A DNA stretch of 64,000 bases, taken from assembly GCF_021603645.1 (NCBI RefSeq), contig NZ_BQHJ01000002.1, positions 496,001 to 560,000 on the forward strand, read 5' to 3'. Positions 17,478 to 28,087 of this stretch are shown here, piece after piece. The first letter of the stretch is position 1; every line of letters starts with the position of its first letter. Both the position numbers and the translations under genes were made by a program. Under the pieces are notes generated by a model. That model made no database searches. It saw only the letters and a program-made list of their open reading frames with translations, and was not told where the DNA came from. The DNA comes from Pseudomonas pseudonitroreducens. GTDB taxonomy: Bacteria; Pseudomonadota; Gammaproteobacteria; Pseudomonadales; Pseudomonadaceae.

Positions 17478-18842
17478 TCAACCGGCCTGGCGATTACTCC
17501 GCAGCAGGCTCAGCGCCATCAGCCCGAGCAGACCGACGCCCGCCAGCAGCAGCGCCCACAGGCCATAGCGTTTCCAGTTTGTATCGGCCTTCGCTTCCTT
17601 GGCCGTCGTTTGCGTGACGGGAGCCTGAAGAGTGCCCTTGAGCCGCGCCTCGCCCATGCCCGCCAGGCGCTTGGGCTCGTAGCCGGGAACCAGGGTGGTC
17701 AGCGGCAGGCTGCCGTCGCTGATGGCGTCGTTGCCGACCGCGAGCTCATAGGGCGCGCCGCCACGGGCGAGGAATACCAGTTCCGTGGCGCGAACCCCCA
17801 CGCTCAGGTGCGCAGTGGAACCGCCAAGGCCACCGCCGCGCGAATCCACTTGCAGCCGCAGTTGGCCGAGCGTGTTGCCGGGCAGCTCGAGCTCCTCCTG
17901 GGCGATCTCGCCGCCCTGCCCCGGCAGGCGATACAGCACACCGCGCGCCAGCGGCGTCCATTGCACATTGCCGTCATGGCGACCGGAGATCACCACTGGC
18001 GCCAGGGTGTTGTCCTGCTGCAGCGGAACCCGCACGCGTTCCACCGGCAACGCCAGCGGCAGGCTCCAGCTGAAGTCGCCATTGCTGTCGGCCTTGGCCG
18101 CCAACGGCTCGGACCAGAGCATCGGGATCGGGCCAGTGCTGCTGCGGCTACCGCTGAGCGTGGCGCCAACCAGTTGCGCCGCCTGCTCCGGCGACTCCCA
18201 CCACAGGCGCAGGTAGCGCGCTGTCTGGCCGGGTAGCGCAATATCGTTCTGCTCGATGCGCTGGCCATTGAAATCGAGCCGCGCCAGTTGCCCCTCACCC
18301 AGCGAGCGCCAGTGCTCCAGGTCGTCGCTGGCTTCGATTCGCAGGCGCTGGAAGCCGTCGCCGTCGGCGGTCCAGTCAAGCTGCAGGCGATCCAGCGGCA
18401 GATCGCCGGAGCCGGTCTCCAGCAACCAGCCACGCAGCACCTGGGGCTTGTCCTGCGCCGGCGCATTGGGGGTGATTTCGAGGATGGTGCCGGTGGTACT
18501 GCGGACGATCTTCAGGTTGTCGCCGGCTGCGCTGCCGGCAGTACCGCGCAATGGGAAGATGCGCGCCTGCACTTCGCTGCGCACCTGCTTCTCGCTGGCC
18601 GCGCCGGTGCGCAGGCTATAGGGCAGCGCTTCGCCTTCGGCATTGAAGATGCGCAGGTCGCGCAGGTCGCCATGGCGCGCCGCGAACAGCACGTCGATGG
18701 GCAGTTGCACGCGATACCACGGGCCATTGCCGGAAACTTCCAACGGCACGCGGCTGGCGAAATCCGCCGGAACGGGCGCCGCACCGGCCTGGTTGCCCAG
18801 CAGGCACGCGCCGACGAGCAGGACGAGAGTAGTGAGCTTCAT
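17478..18842 (-). CDS. DUF3999 family membrane-anchored protein
   Basis: The 454-aa protein has a cleavable signal (AGA about residue 22), a large periplasmic region rich in beta strands, and one C-terminal membrane helix (YGLWALLLAGVGLLGLMALSLL) followed by a short Arg-rich tail. It matches the DUF3999 family. The ATG at 18842 overlaps the stop of the DUF2339 gene (ATGA), so the two are coupled, and the pair is conserved together in pseudomonads. A shared envelope role is likely but unproven. Confidence 0.88.
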   Translation of the reverse strand: MKLTTLVLLVGACLLGNQAGAAPVPADFASRVPLEVSGNGPWYRVQLPIDVLFAARHGDLRDLRIFNAEGEALPYSLRTGAASEKQVRSEVQARIFPLRGTAGSAAGDNLKIVRSTTGTILEITPNAPAQDKPQVLRGWLLETGSGDLPLDRLQLDWTADGDGFQRLRIEASDDLEHWRSLGEGQLARLDFNGQRIEQNDIALPGQTARYLRLWWESPEQAAQLVGATLSGSRSSTGPIPMLWSEPLAAKADSNGDFSWSLPLALPVERVRVPLQQDNTLAPVVISGRHDGNVQWTPLARGVLYRLPGQGGEIAQEELELPGNTLGQLRLQVDSRGGGLGGSTAHLSVGVRATELVFLARGGAPYELAVGNDAISDGSLPLTTLVPGYEPKRLAGMGEARLKGTLQAPVTQTTAKEAKADTNWKRYGLWALLLAGVGLLGLMALSLLRSNRQAG

Positions 18843-21800
18843 GCGGAGGGTTGCTCCTGTTGCGGTTGCTCTTCGGCCATCGGCCGGCGCGGCGGCAGCG
18901 GTGCGAAGTAGCCGACGATCAGCATCAGTACGCCGACGCCGATGAAGGAAACGATGCGTTCCAGGCTGCCGCCGCTGGCGCGATCGACGAGGAACAGTTT
19001 GATCACCACCACGACCAGCAACACGGCGCCGACCAGCCAGAAGTCGCGGCGGCCGCGCAGGTGCCCGGCAATCATCAGGCCCAGTGCGATCAGCGCCCAG
19101 ACGATGGACAGCCCGGCCTGCACCAGCATGGACTGGCTCAGGGCATCGAACTCGAACGCCACTCCACCCCAGTGATGCGCGGTACGGCACACGGCCATGG
19201 TCAGCAGGGCGAACAGCGAAGCGCCCAGTACCGCCTGCACCGGCAGGCGCAGGGTGGACTCGGCCACGCCCAGTTGCGGCAGGCCCAGGCGCGTCCACTG
19301 GAAGACCGCCGCGAGCACGATGAGCATGCCCAGTTCCAGCGGGTTCAGCAGCGGCAGGTAGGGCAGCGGGTCGGCCGCGCCATTGCTGAACAGGTTGACC
19401 AGCCAGAACCAGCCCAGCAGCGCCAGGGCCACCGGCGCGGCGGCGATGGCGCGGTACTCGCGCTCGAAGGCGGCCACCGGCCACGGCAAGCGGCGCACGC
19501 CGCCCATGAGGATGAGGAACAGGCTCGGTACCAGCGCCCAGCCCAGCCAGCGCCAGGCGTTGTAGTGCTCGGCCAGGGCGAAGAACAGGTAACGCAGCTC
19601 CAGCGCCAGCACGCCAAGGATCAACCAGCAGCCCAGCACATGGGCCGCCTGTGCGGCACGGTGCGGCAGCAATGCAGCGAGCCGGCGCAGGGTGAAGAAG
19701 TGCACCGCGAACACCGCCAGCCAGCCGAGCCAGCCCAGTTCCGCCAGCGGGTGGTAGCGCAGGTGCCAGGCACTGCCCAGCGCGACCAGCGACACCGGCA
19801 CCAGCGCCAGGCACAGCAGCGCCAACGCGCGCCACTGCTCGCGGCGCGCCAGCAATGACCAGAGTCCGACGCTGACAGCGGCTACCAGCAGCGCCACGTG
19901 CTCACGCATCTCGCCGGGCACGAAGCGGGCAATCTCCCACAGCGCGGTCAATGCCCACCAGCCGGCTCCCCAGACCAGCAGCAACTGCGATAGCTGCTGA
20001 AGTCCAAGGCCGCCCAGTGCCAGGTGACGCTCGCGTTCACTGGCCCGCTGCAGGCGCCAGGCACCGATCATCGCGGCCAGCGCCAGCACCGCCGGCGTCC
20101 AGAAGCCCATGTGCGCCAACGGCTTCAGGCCCTCGCTGGGCAGATCGCCGAACAGCGCGGCGCCACCGAAGAGGAAGGCGCCCGCGCCAATCACCTGCAG
20201 CACCAGGCCGAAGACGAAGGCCGCGCGCTGCTGCAATTGCAGGCTCAGCCAGAGGATCAGCAAGCCGCTGCCCGCCCACACCGCTGCCGCTGTTTGCCAA
20301 GGCAGCACGAACAGCACGGCAAGGTTGATGAAGGCCAGCCCCAGCAGCAGGACCACACTCAGGCCGAGCATCAGCCGGCGGTCGTCACGCACCAGGGAAT
20401 CGCGCGCGGCGATCAGCATGCCGGCAATCAGCGCCAGGCCGATCAGCGAGGCCGTCACCAGGCCGCGCCAACCCGAGCCGAGCACACCACTCCCCTCCTG
20501 CGCGCCTTGCAGGTGCAGGAGGAATACCGCCCCGCCGAGCAACTGCACCGCAAAGGCGCAGGCCAGGAAGGTCCGTGAACGCAGGCGCAGCGCAGCGAAC
20601 AGCGTGGCCAGGCCGGCGACCGCCCAGACAATGGCGGTGCCGTCCGCGCCCAGGCACAGCGGCGCGATCAGATAGAGGAATGCCAGGCCGATGCCCGCCA
20701 GGGCAGGCCGGGCATTCGGCTCCCAACTGCGCAGGGCCTGCGGATCGGCATTGCGCAGGTTCCAGAAGCTGAACAACAGCGCCACGCCCAGCATCAGCGC
20801 GCCCAGTGGTGCGCCGTCGAGCAACGTCAGCGATTGCGGGTCGGCATGCAGCCCGGCGAGGAATGCCAGCGCTGCGCCTACTTGCAGCAACAGGGCAAAG
20901 ATCCGTGCCAGCGGACGCTGCTGGCGCAGGCCGAGCCAGAAGATACCGGCGCCCTCCACCGCCCAGGCAGCGGAAGTCCAGCGTGCGTCCAAGCCCAGCG
21001 GGATCGCCAGGGTGCCGAACACCACGCCCAGCGCCAGGCAGGTTTCCACCAGCAGCAACGCGCGGCCGGCGGTGCGCCCCGCCAGCACACGGGCAAGGAC
21101 CATGTAGAACAGGCCCAGCGCCAGCGCGCTGAATGCCGCGCCGAACTCCAGGTGCCGGATGATCCCGTACTGCAGGCCGAAGCCCGCCAGCGGCGTGCCG
21201 AACAGGATGGTGCCGTCGACATAGTCGGTCTGCCGCGCCGACCAGCGCAGCAGCGCCTCGCGGGAATCATCCTCCGGCGCCCCTGCCGCTTCGCGCAGGC
21301 GACGACGGGCGAACAGCAGGCCGATGGCGACATAGGTGAGGAAGAACAGGATCAGGAACGGCTCGGTCGTCGCGAAAAGCTCCGGCGCGCGATCCTGGGT
21401 ATAGGAGCGAAGACCCCATGCCAGGCCGATGCCGAAGGTGCCGAAGAAACCGATCAGATTGAGCAGGCGCCAGGCCTTGAACCAGGCGATGGCAAAGATG
21501 CCGGCATTGAGCAGGGCGAAATAGCTGAACAACGCAACGTGGCTACCGCCACCGGTCGAGGCCAGGATCGGTGCGGCGAATCCGCCCAGCGCCGCCGCGG
21601 CGGCCAGGCCCAGTGCGTCCTGAAGGATGGCGAGGATTGCCGAGAACAGCGTGACCGCTACCAGCAGGACGAAACCGGCCTGCGCATCGACCAGCACTTC
21701 GCCATGGTTCATCGCCGGGTACAGCTTGATGCTGGCGAACACCGTCAGGTAGAGCACGGCGATGCCGGTGCCCTGGAGAATCAGCGCATAGGCCGGGCGC

Positions 21801-22567
21801 CGATGCCGCAGCCACCAACCCAGGCCGAGCAATGCCAGGGCAGCAGCGGCTGTGCCGATATACGGGCCCTGCGGCGGCATGGTCATGCCTTCGGTGGCGT
21901 AGCGCAGCAGGAAAGCCAGGCCGAGGAACAGCAGCAGCACACCGACACGCAGCACGGTATTGCCGCCCAGCAGCCAGTCACGGGCGGCACCGAAGGCGCG
22001 GTCGAACAAGGAAGGAACCGGCGCAGACGGCGGCAGCGGCGGTGCGGCAGGCGCCGGCTGAGGCTGAACCTCGGGCTCCTCGACGCGGGCCTGAGCCGCA
22101 GGTTTCTGCATCGGCTCGAGCACCAGGTCGGACCACTCGATGGGGGCCTCCACCCGCGCAGCAGCAGCCGGGGCCGGCGCCAGCTCGTCGGTGGGCAGCT
22201 CGATACTCCACTCCAGCTCGGTGGCAGCGGGTTCGCTGATGGCCACCTCCACCTCAGGCTCGGCTGCCGGAGCAGCGACCGGCATTTCCGTCGCGGCGCT
22301 CTCAACGCTCGCCGTCGCCGAAGCCTGCCCGGCAGCGCCACGCTCCACCTGCAGCAACCGCTCATACAGGGCCTTGGTACCCTGGTCGAAGCGCTCGCCA
22401 AAGGCCTTCAGCTCACTGCGAAGGCTGGCGTTCTCCCGCTGCAGGCTGTGCAGTGCAAAGGTCTGCCCCAGCGCGAGGCCGACCACTGCGCCCAACACCG
22501 CCCCGGTAATCGACTCGCCCGCAGCGGCGCCGATGACCAGGCCGACCAGCATGAAAATCCATTGCAT
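18839..22567 (-). CDS. DUF2339 family large polytopic membrane protein
   Basis: The 1242-aa protein starts with a hydrophobic glycine-rich segment (MQWIFMLVGLVIGAAAGE) and a short coiled coil (about 45-75). A long Ala/Pro/Glu-rich low-complexity stretch (about 85-190) precedes roughly thirty hydrophobic segments to the C-terminus. This layout defines DUF2339. The function is unknown; it is coupled by overlap with the DUF3999 protein downstream. The low-complexity linker may span periplasm or cytoplasm; the topology cannot be fixed by eye. Confidence 0.88.
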   Translation of the reverse strand: MQWIFMLVGLVIGAAAGESITGAVLGAVVGLALGQTFALHSLQRENASLRSELKAFGERFDQGTKALYERLLQVERGAAGQASATASVESAATEMPVAAPAAEPEVEVAISEPAATELEWSIELPTDELAPAPAAAARVEAPIEWSDLVLEPMQKPAAQARVEEPEVQPQPAPAAPPLPPSAPVPSLFDRAFGAARDWLLGGNTVLRVGVLLLFLGLAFLLRYATEGMTMPPQGPYIGTAAAALALLGLGWWLRHRRPAYALILQGTGIAVLYLTVFASIKLYPAMNHGEVLVDAQAGFVLLVAVTLFSAILAILQDALGLAAAAALGGFAAPILASTGGGSHVALFSYFALLNAGIFAIAWFKAWRLLNLIGFFGTFGIGLAWGLRSYTQDRAPELFATTEPFLILFFLTYVAIGLLFARRRLREAAGAPEDDSREALLRWSARQTDYVDGTILFGTPLAGFGLQYGIIRHLEFGAAFSALALGLFYMVLARVLAGRTAGRALLLVETCLALGVVFGTLAIPLGLDARWTSAAWAVEGAGIFWLGLRQQRPLARIFALLLQVGAALAFLAGLHADPQSLTLLDGAPLGALMLGVALLFSFWNLRNADPQALRSWEPNARPALAGIGLAFLYLIAPLCLGADGTAIVWAVAGLATLFAALRLRSRTFLACAFAVQLLGGAVFLLHLQGAQEGSGVLGSGWRGLVTASLIGLALIAGMLIAARDSLVRDDRRLMLGLSVVLLLGLAFINLAVLFVLPWQTAAAVWAGSGLLILWLSLQLQQRAAFVFGLVLQVIGAGAFLFGGAALFGDLPSEGLKPLAHMGFWTPAVLALAAMIGAWRLQRASERERHLALGGLGLQQLSQLLLVWGAGWWALTALWEIARFVPGEMREHVALLVAAVSVGLWSLLARREQWRALALLCLALVPVSLVALGSAWHLRYHPLAELGWLGWLAVFAVHFFTLRRLAALLPHRAAQAAHVLGCWLILGVLALELRYLFFALAEHYNAWRWLGWALVPSLFLILMGGVRRLPWPVAAFEREYRAIAAAPVALALLGWFWLVNLFSNGAADPLPYLPLLNPLELGMLIVLAAVFQWTRLGLPQLGVAESTLRLPVQAVLGASLFALLTMAVCRTAHHWGGVAFEFDALSQSMLVQAGLSIVWALIALGLMIAGHLRGRRDFWLVGAVLLVVVVIKLFLVDRASGGSLERIVSFIGVGVLMLIVGYFAPLPPRRPMAEEQPQQEQPSA

Positions 22568-22750
22568 GCTTTCGAATCCTTGAGGTTCTGTGCGAATCCA
22601 TCCCGATCCGGACGCTTACGCCCGGACAGCTGAGTATATCGGCCCGGCTCCCTGGCCTGCGTCCACGATCTCACAGCTTCGAATGGTCAGACGTCGCGAG
22701 ACTACCTTTCAGCCACGCTCCGAGGAAAAATCGGACGCTTCCTACGACAC

Positions 22751-22798
22751 ACCCGTTGCTGTAGGAGCGAGCTTGCTCGCTCCTACAGCAACGGGTGA
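22751..22798. repeat. Single REP hairpin with perfect 23-bp arms
   Basis: The REP core GTAGGAGCGAGCTTGCTCGCTCCTAC is extended on both sides by CACCCGTTGCT/AGCAACGGGTG. This gives a perfect 23-bp stem and a 2-bp centre. It lies between the DUF2339 promoter region and the typA terminator. Confidence 0.9.
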
Positions 22799-22822
22799 AA
22801 CTGCCTGGAAGACGGGCAAAAA

Positions 22823-22846
22823 AAAGCCGGGCATAAGCCCGGCTTT
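22823..22846 (-). terminator. Rho-independent terminator of typA
   Basis: On the minus strand the perfect stem AAAGCCGGGC/GCCCGGCTTT with a 4-base loop is followed by a run of eight T (plus-strand A-run 22818-22825). It starts about 19 bp after the typA stop. Confidence 0.93.
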
Positions 22847-22864
22847 CTCGTACTGCTGGTCGAC

Positions 22865-24685
22865 TTAGACCTTGGCGCGCTCGTAGCGCTTGCGGTCGTT
22901 CTCGTTCAGCATTTTCTTGCGCAGACGGATCGACTTCGGCGTCACTTCCACCAGCTCGTCATCAGCGATGAATTCCAGCGCCTGCTCCAGGGTGAAGCGG
23001 ATCGGCGGAACCAGGGCGATGACTTCGTCCTTGCCCGAAGCGCGCATGTTGTCGAGCTTCTTGCCTTTGGTGGGGTTGATCACCAGGTCGTTGTCACGGC
23101 TGTTGATGCCGGCCAGCTGGCCTTCGTAGATCTCGTCGCCTGGGCCGAGGAACAGCTTGCCGCGGCTCTGCAGGGTTTCCAGCGAGTAGGTCAGCGCGGT
23201 GCCGGTGGCCATGGAGACCAGTACGCCGTTCTGACGGTTGGTCACTTCGCCGGCCTTGATCGGGCCGTAGTGGCTGAAGGTCGAGGTCAGGATGCCGGTG
23301 CCCGAGGTCAGGGTCAGGAAGTTGTTACGGAAGCCGATCAGGCCACGCGCCGGGATGGTGTATTCCAGGCGCACGCGGCCCTTGCCGTCGGGGATCATGT
23401 TGGTCAGATCGCCCTTGCGCAGGCCCATCTGCTCCATCACCGAGCCCTGGTGCTGCTCTTCGATGTCGATGGTGACGTTCTCGTACGGCTCCTGCTTCTC
23501 GCCTTCGGCGGTCTCGATGATGACCACTTCCGGACGGCCGACGGCCAGCTCGAAGCCTTCACGGCGCATGGTTTCGATCAGCACCGAGAGGTGCAGTTCG
23601 CCACGGCCGGAGACCTTGAACTTCTCCGGGCTGTCGCCTTGCTCGACGCGCAGGGCCACGTTGTGCAGCAGTTCCTTGTCCAGACGGTCCTTGATGTTGC
23701 GGCTGGTGACGAACTTGCCTTCCTTGCCGGCGAACGGCGAGTCGTTGACCTGGAAGGTCATGCTCACGGTCGGCTGGTCAACGGTCAGCGGCGGGCGCGC
23801 TTCGACGTTCTGCGGGTCGCACAGGGTGTCGGAGATGTACAGCTCGTCCATGCCGGAAACGCAGACGATGTCGCCGGCTTCAGCTTCGGCGACTTCGATG
23901 CGCTGCAGGCCGGAGTGGCCCATGATCTTCAGGATACGGCCGTTGCGCTTGGTGCCGTCGTCGCTGATGGCCACGACCGGGGTGTTGGTCTTGACCTTGC
24001 CGCGAGCGATACGGCCAATGCCGATCACGCCGAGGAAGCTGTTGTAGTCCAGCTGGGAGATCTGCATCTGGAACGGGCCGTCGACGTCGACTTTCGGCGC
24101 CGGGACGTGGTCGATGATCGCCTGGAACAGCGCGTCCATGTTGTCGTCCATCTTCTCGTGGTCCATGCCGGCGATGCCGTTCAGGGCACTGGCGTAGACG
24201 ATCGGGAAGTCCAGCTGCTCGTCGGTGGCGCCGAGGTTGTCGAACAGGTCGAAGATCTGGTCGATGACCCAGTCAGGACGCGCGCCCGGACGGTCGATCT
24301 TGTTCACCACGACGATCGGACGCAGGCCGGCCTTGAAAGCCTTCTGGGTCACGAAGCGGGTCTGCGGCATGGGGCCGTCCTGGGCGTCGACCACCAGCAG
24401 TACGGAGTCGACCATCGACATCACGCGCTCAACCTCGCCGCCGAAGTCGGCGTGGCCGGGGGTGTCGACGATGTTGATGCTGTAGTCGTTCCATTTCAGC
24501 GCGGTGTTCTTCGCCAGAATGGTAATGCCACGCTCTTTTTCCTGGTCGTTGGAGTCCATCACGCGCTCGTTTTCCGCTTCTTTGCGGTCGAGGGTGCCGG
24601 ACAGGCGCAGGAGCTTGTCTACGAGGGTGGTCTTGCCATGGTCGACGTGGGCGATGATGGCGATGTTGCGCAGTTTTTCGATCAC
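22865..24685 (-). CDS. typA: Ribosome-associated translational GTPase TypA/BipA
   Basis: The 606-aa GTPase has G1 [10 protein letters not shown] at about residues 11-20, [11 protein letters not shown] switch [16 protein letters not shown], and [13 protein letters not shown]-like domains III/V and the C-terminal TypA-specific domain follow. It acts on the 70S ribosome in stress and 50S assembly. The start is GTG at 24685, giving [17 protein letters not shown], the invariant N-terminus. The longer open frame to 24721 adds an atypical 12-residue leader that reads from a dispersed repeat and is rejected. Confidence 0.97.
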   Translation of the reverse strand: MIEKLRNIAIIAHVDHGKTTLVDKLLRLSGTLDRKEAENERVMDSNDQEKERGITILAKNTALKWNDYSINIVDTPGHADFGGEVERVMSMVDSVLLVVDAQDGPMPQTRFVTQKAFKAGLRPIVVVNKIDRPGARPDWVIDQIFDLFDNLGATDEQLDFPIVYASALNGIAGMDHEKMDDNMDALFQAIIDHVPAPKVDVDGPFQMQISQLDYNSFLGVIGIGRIARGKVKTNTPVVAISDDGTKRNGRILKIMGHSGLQRIEVAEAEAGDIVCVSGMDELYISDTLCDPQNVEARPPLTVDQPTVSMTFQVNDSPFAGKEGKFVTSRNIKDRLDKELLHNVALRVEQGDSPEKFKVSGRGELHLSVLIETMRREGFELAVGRPEVVIIETAEGEKQEPYENVTIDIEEQHQGSVMEQMGLRKGDLTNMIPDGKGRVRLEYTIPARGLIGFRNNFLTLTSGTGILTSTFSHYGPIKAGEVTNRQNGVLVSMATGTALTYSLETLQSRGKLFLGPGDEIYEGQLAGINSRDNDLVINPTKGKKLDNMRASGKDEVIALVPPIRFTLEQALEFIADDELVEVTPKSIRLRKKMLNENDRKRYERAKV

Positions 24686-24705
24686 AGTGTCAGTCTCAGT
24701 AAATA

Positions 24706-24742
24706 AAGCTTCAGGCTGCAAGCCGCAGGCGGCAGGCAGGCG
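24706..24742. repeat. GC-rich dispersed repeat between thiI and typA
   Basis: GCTTCAGGCTGCAAGCCGCAGGCGGCAGGCAGGCG has an inverted relative at the 3' end of thiI (about 24836-24865: CTTGCAGCTTGCCGCCTGCTGCCTGCGGCT). A third copy is at the 3' end of hisA (45839-45900). The unit is built from GGCGGCAAGC, GCTGCAAG and CTTCAGGC blocks. It overlaps the last codons of thiI. Confidence 0.75.
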
Positions 24743-24823
24743 AAATTCCGGTTCAGGCCCAGGCGTCTGGAGGATGCCTAAGCCAGGTTGCGTTTCGGCT
24801 AATGCGGCACAGGATCATGCAGG

Positions 24824-26314
24824 CTAGCTCTTCTCTTGCAGCTTGCCGCCTGCTGCCTGCGGCTCGGGTCGATAGACCCGCACATTGGTGTGCCCTTCAT
24901 TGACCAGGTGGTGGGCGTGCAGGCGACTCATCACGCCCTTGTCGCAATACAGGAGGTACTGGCGGTTGGGGTCCAGTTCCTTGAATTTGCTGTTGATCGC
25001 ATAGAACGGCATGGACAGGACTTCGATGCCCTCGATGGCCAGCGGTTCATCTTCCTGGGCATCGGGGTGACGGATGTCCACGACGATCTGGCCGGCCAGC
25101 ACTTCGTCGACCATTTCCACCGAGAGGTCCTTGCCCAGTTCGTCGATCACCCGATCGACTGTCATCTGGGTGGAGCGCTCCAGGGCGCGGTCGAGCACGG
25201 CCATGTCGAACTTGGTTTCTTCGTAATCGACGCGGTGCGGCTTGGCCTGGGTGGTCGGGTTCACCGAGATCACGCCGCAGTACTCGGGCATGTGCTTGGC
25301 GAACTCGGCAGTGCCGATCTGCGTCGCGGTGTCGATGATGTCCTGCTTGTGGCTGACGATCAGCGGGCGCAGGACCAGGGTATCGGTCACCCGGTCGATC
25401 ACCGAGAGGTTCGGCAGCGTCTGGCTGGAAACCTGGGAGATCGCCTCGCCGGTCACCAGTGCGTCGATTTCCAGGCGCTCGGCCACGCGGCTGGCGGCGC
25501 GCAGCATCATGCGCTTCAGGGTCACGCCCATGTAGCTGTCGTCGACCTTGGTGAGAATCTCGCCGACCACTTCCTCGAAGGGCACGCTGACGAACAGCAC
25601 GCGCTGGGAGCTGCCGTACTTCTTCCACAGGTAGTGCGCGACTTCCATCACACCCAGTTCGTGGGCACGGCCGCCGAGGTTGAAGAACACGAAGTGGCTG
25701 ATCATGCCGCGGCGCATCATCTGGTAGGCCGCCACGGTGGAGTCGAAGCCACCGGACATCAGCACCAGCACCTGTTCCAGCGCACCCAGCGGGTAGCCGC
25801 CGAGGCCATCGTGCTGGGCATGGATGACATAGAGGCGGTCATGGCGGATTTCCACGCGCACTTCCACTTCCGGGTTCTTCAGCGAGACGCCCGCCGCGCC
25901 GCAATGCTGGCGCAGGCCGCCGCCGACGTAACGCTCCACATCTATAGAGGTGAAGGGGTGCTTGCCGGCGCGCTTGCAGCGCATGGAGAAGACCTTGCCC
26001 GGCAGCTTGTCGCCGAAGTGCGCCTTGCACTTCTCGAGGATGTCGTCGAAGTCGCCCAGCGGATATTCGTGCACTTCGAGGAAATGGCCGATGCCCGGCG
26101 TGCAGGTCAGGCGCTCGATCATCTCGCGCAGGACCTTGGCGTCAGTGACCCTGCTCTCGACCTCGAGGTTGTCCCACTCGCCTTCGACCAGCAGCTCGGG
26201 GTCGAGGTCGCGGAGCACCGTGCGAATGTTCTTCGCCAGCTGGCGGATGAAGCGCTTGCGCACCGGCCGGCTCTTGATGGTGATTTCCTGGAAGACCTTG
26301 ACGATGAGTTTCAT
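24824..26314 (-). CDS. thiI: tRNA 4-thiouridine sulfurtransferase ThiI
   Basis: The 496-aa enzyme makes 4-thiouridine at position 8 of tRNA and may feed sulfur to thiamine synthesis. An N-terminal ferredoxin-like/THUMP region (about 1-165) precedes the PP-loop [15 protein letters not shown] (about 180-195) and a C-terminal rhodanese domain with the catalytic Cys in [10 protein letters not shown]. The ATG at 26314 gives [15 protein letters not shown], the standard start. The protein ends [17 protein letters not shown]; the last dozen residues are encoded by a dispersed repeat and are longer than the PAO1 protein as I remember it. Confidence 0.95.
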   Translation of the reverse strand: MKLIVKVFQEITIKSRPVRKRFIRQLAKNIRTVLRDLDPELLVEGEWDNLEVESRVTDAKVLREMIERLTCTPGIGHFLEVHEYPLGDFDDILEKCKAHFGDKLPGKVFSMRCKRAGKHPFTSIDVERYVGGGLRQHCGAAGVSLKNPEVEVRVEIRHDRLYVIHAQHDGLGGYPLGALEQVLVLMSGGFDSTVAAYQMMRRGMISHFVFFNLGGRAHELGVMEVAHYLWKKYGSSQRVLFVSVPFEEVVGEILTKVDDSYMGVTLKRMMLRAASRVAERLEIDALVTGEAISQVSSQTLPNLSVIDRVTDTLVLRPLIVSHKQDIIDTATQIGTAEFAKHMPEYCGVISVNPTTQAKPHRVDYEETKFDMAVLDRALERSTQMTVDRVIDELGKDLSVEMVDEVLAGQIVVDIRHPDAQEDEPLAIEGIEVLSMPFYAINSKFKELDPNRQYLLYCDKGVMSRLHAHHLVNEGHTNVRVYRPEPQAAGGKLQEKS

Positions 26315-26404
26315 GCGAATCGGGCGATTGCCATGGGACTGAAAAAAAGGGGCGGAATTATATCCGAAATTGCTCAAGACTTGAGCAGAAATCGGAGACT
26401 TTCT

Positions 26405-26457
26405 TTTTGGTGCACCAAAATGGACTCATGCACCATGATCGAGCACCAAAGCAGTGC
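26405..26457. promoter_or_regulatory. NtrC-binding region upstream of glnA
   Basis: TTTTGGTGCACCAAAA (26405-26420) is a perfect palindrome containing TGCACC and GGTGC. GCACCAAAGCAGTGC (26443-26457) is a second GCAC-N7-GTGC site, with TGCACCA at 26430-26436 between them. They lie 75-125 bp upstream of the sigma-54 promoter, the usual distance for NtrC enhancers. Confidence 0.78.
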
Positions 26458-26530
26458 ACTATTATCGCGCAATTCTCCGTAACACTCGCCACAGCCCGTG
26501 ATTTCTGGGCTTCTGCCCATTTACGGGCAC

Positions 26531-26546
26531 TGGCACGCAACTTGCT
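26531..26546 (+). promoter_or_regulatory. Sigma-54 promoter of glnA
   Basis: TGGCACGCAACTTGCT matches the consensus TGGCAC-N5-TTGCW exactly. Transcription should start near 26557, leaving a leader of about 90 bases before the glnA ATG. It fits NtrC-dependent glnA expression under nitrogen limitation. Confidence 0.93.
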
Positions 26547-26646
26547 CTCTTGTGAGGCAGGTTGCCCTGGCGGAGTATTCCGGCCGGCATCACCCGATAC
26601 TGGGGCACAAAAAAGCTCCCAGCTCTAATCCCTCCTGGAGGACAGC

Positions 26647-28056
26647 ATGTCGTACAAGTCGCAACAACTGATCAAAGATCATGACGTGAAGTGGGTTGAC
26701 CTGCGCTTCACCGATACCAAAGGCAAGCAGCAGCACGTCACCATGCCCGCCCGCGACGCGCTGGACGACGAGTTCTTCGAAGCCGGCAAGATGTTCGATG
26801 GTTCCTCCATCGAAGGCTGGAAGGGCATCGAAGCCTCCGACATGATCCTGCTCCCGGACGACAGCACCGCCGTGCTCGACCCGTTCACCGAAGAGCCGAC
26901 CCTGATCATCGTTTGCGACATCATCGAGCCGAGCACCATGCAAGGCTACGAGCGCGACCCGCGCAACATCGCCAAGCGCGCCGAGGAATACCTGAAGTCC
27001 ACCGGTATCGGTGACACCGTATTCGTTGGCCCGGAGCCGGAGTTCTTCATCTTCGACGAAGTGAAGTTCAAGTCCGACATCTCCGGCTCGATGTTCAAGA
27101 TCTTCTCCGAGCAGGCTTCCTGGAACACCGACGCCGACATCGAGACCGGCAACAAAGGTCACCGTCCGGGCGTGAAAGGCGGCTACTTCCCGGTACCGCC
27201 GGTCGACCACGACCACGAAATCCGTACCGCCATGTGCAACGCCCTGGAAGAAATGGGCCTGGTCGTGGAAGTTCACCACCACGAAGTGGCCACCGCTGGC
27301 CAGAACGAGATCGGTGTGAAGTTCAACACCCTCGTTGCCAAGGCTGACGAAGTCCAGACCCTGAAGTACTGCGTGCACAACGTTGCCGACGCCTACGGCA
27401 AGACCGTGACCTTCATGCCGAAGCCGCTGTACGGCGACAACGGCTCGGGTATGCACGTGCACATGTCCATCTCCAAGGATGGCAAGAACACCTTCGCTGG
27501 CGAAGGTTATGCCGGCCTGTCCGACACCGCCCTGTACTTCATCGGCGGCATCATCAAGCACGGCAAGGCGCTGAACGGCTTCACCAACCCGGCGACCAAC
27601 TCCTACAAGCGTCTGGTTCCGGGCTTCGAAGCTCCGGTCATGCTGGCCTACTCGGCCCGCAACCGTTCCGCCTCGATCCGTATCCCGTACGTTTCCAGCC
27701 CGAAAGCCCGCCGCATTGAAGCGCGCTTCCCGGACCCGGCTGCCAACCCCTACCTGTGCTTCGCCGCGCTGCTGATGGCGGGCCTGGACGGCATCCAGAA
27801 CAAGATCCACCCCGGCGATGCCGCCGACAAGAACCTGTACGACCTGCCGCCGGAAGAGGCGAAGGAAATCCCGCAGGTTTGCGGCAGCCTGAAAGAGGCG
27901 CTGGAAGAACTCGACAAGGGCCGTGCGTTCCTGACCAAGGGCGGCGTGTTCACCGACGAGTTCATCGATGCCTACATCGAGCTGAAGTCGGAAGAAGAAA
28001 TCAAGGTGCGCACCTTCGTGCACCCGCTGGAATACGACCTGTACTACAGCGTCTGA
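26647..28056 (+). CDS. glnA: Glutamine synthetase type I
   Basis: The 469-aa enzyme makes glutamine from glutamate, ammonia and ATP and forms dodecamers in the cytoplasm. The catalytic block [12 protein letters not shown], the metal-binding [16 protein letters not shown] with the active-site His, and the adenylylation site NLYDLPPEE (Tyr about 398) are all present. The Tyr indicates control by GlnE. CTGGAGGACAGC precedes the ATG. It is driven by a sigma-54 promoter with NtrC sites; ntrBC lies 4 kb away in the same direction. Confidence 0.98.
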   Translation: MSYKSQQLIKDHDVKWVDLRFTDTKGKQQHVTMPARDALDDEFFEAGKMFDGSSIEGWKGIEASDMILLPDDSTAVLDPFTEEPTLIIVCDIIEPSTMQGYERDPRNIAKRAEEYLKSTGIGDTVFVGPEPEFFIFDEVKFKSDISGSMFKIFSEQASWNTDADIETGNKGHRPGVKGGYFPVPPVDHDHEIRTAMCNALEEMGLVVEVHHHEVATAGQNEIGVKFNTLVAKADEVQTLKYCVHNVADAYGKTVTFMPKPLYGDNGSGMHVHMSISKDGKNTFAGEGYAGLSDTALYFIGGIIKHGKALNGFTNPATNSYKRLVPGFEAPVMLAYSARNRSASIRIPYVSSPKARRIEARFPDPAANPYLCFAALLMAGLDGIQNKIHPGDAADKNLYDLPPEEAKEIPQVCGSLKEALEELDKGRAFLTKGGVFTDEFIDAYIELKSEEEIKVRTFVHPLEYDLYYSV

Positions 28057-28087
28057 TCCACGAATACCTATAAATAGCGACAGCATT

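Noticed and set aside
17478-19835. Single 785-codon frame joining the DUF3999 gene to an upstream open stretch
   Set aside because: The part above 18842 is antisense-frame shadow of the DUF2339 gene. A signal peptide and ATGA overlap fix the real start at 18842.
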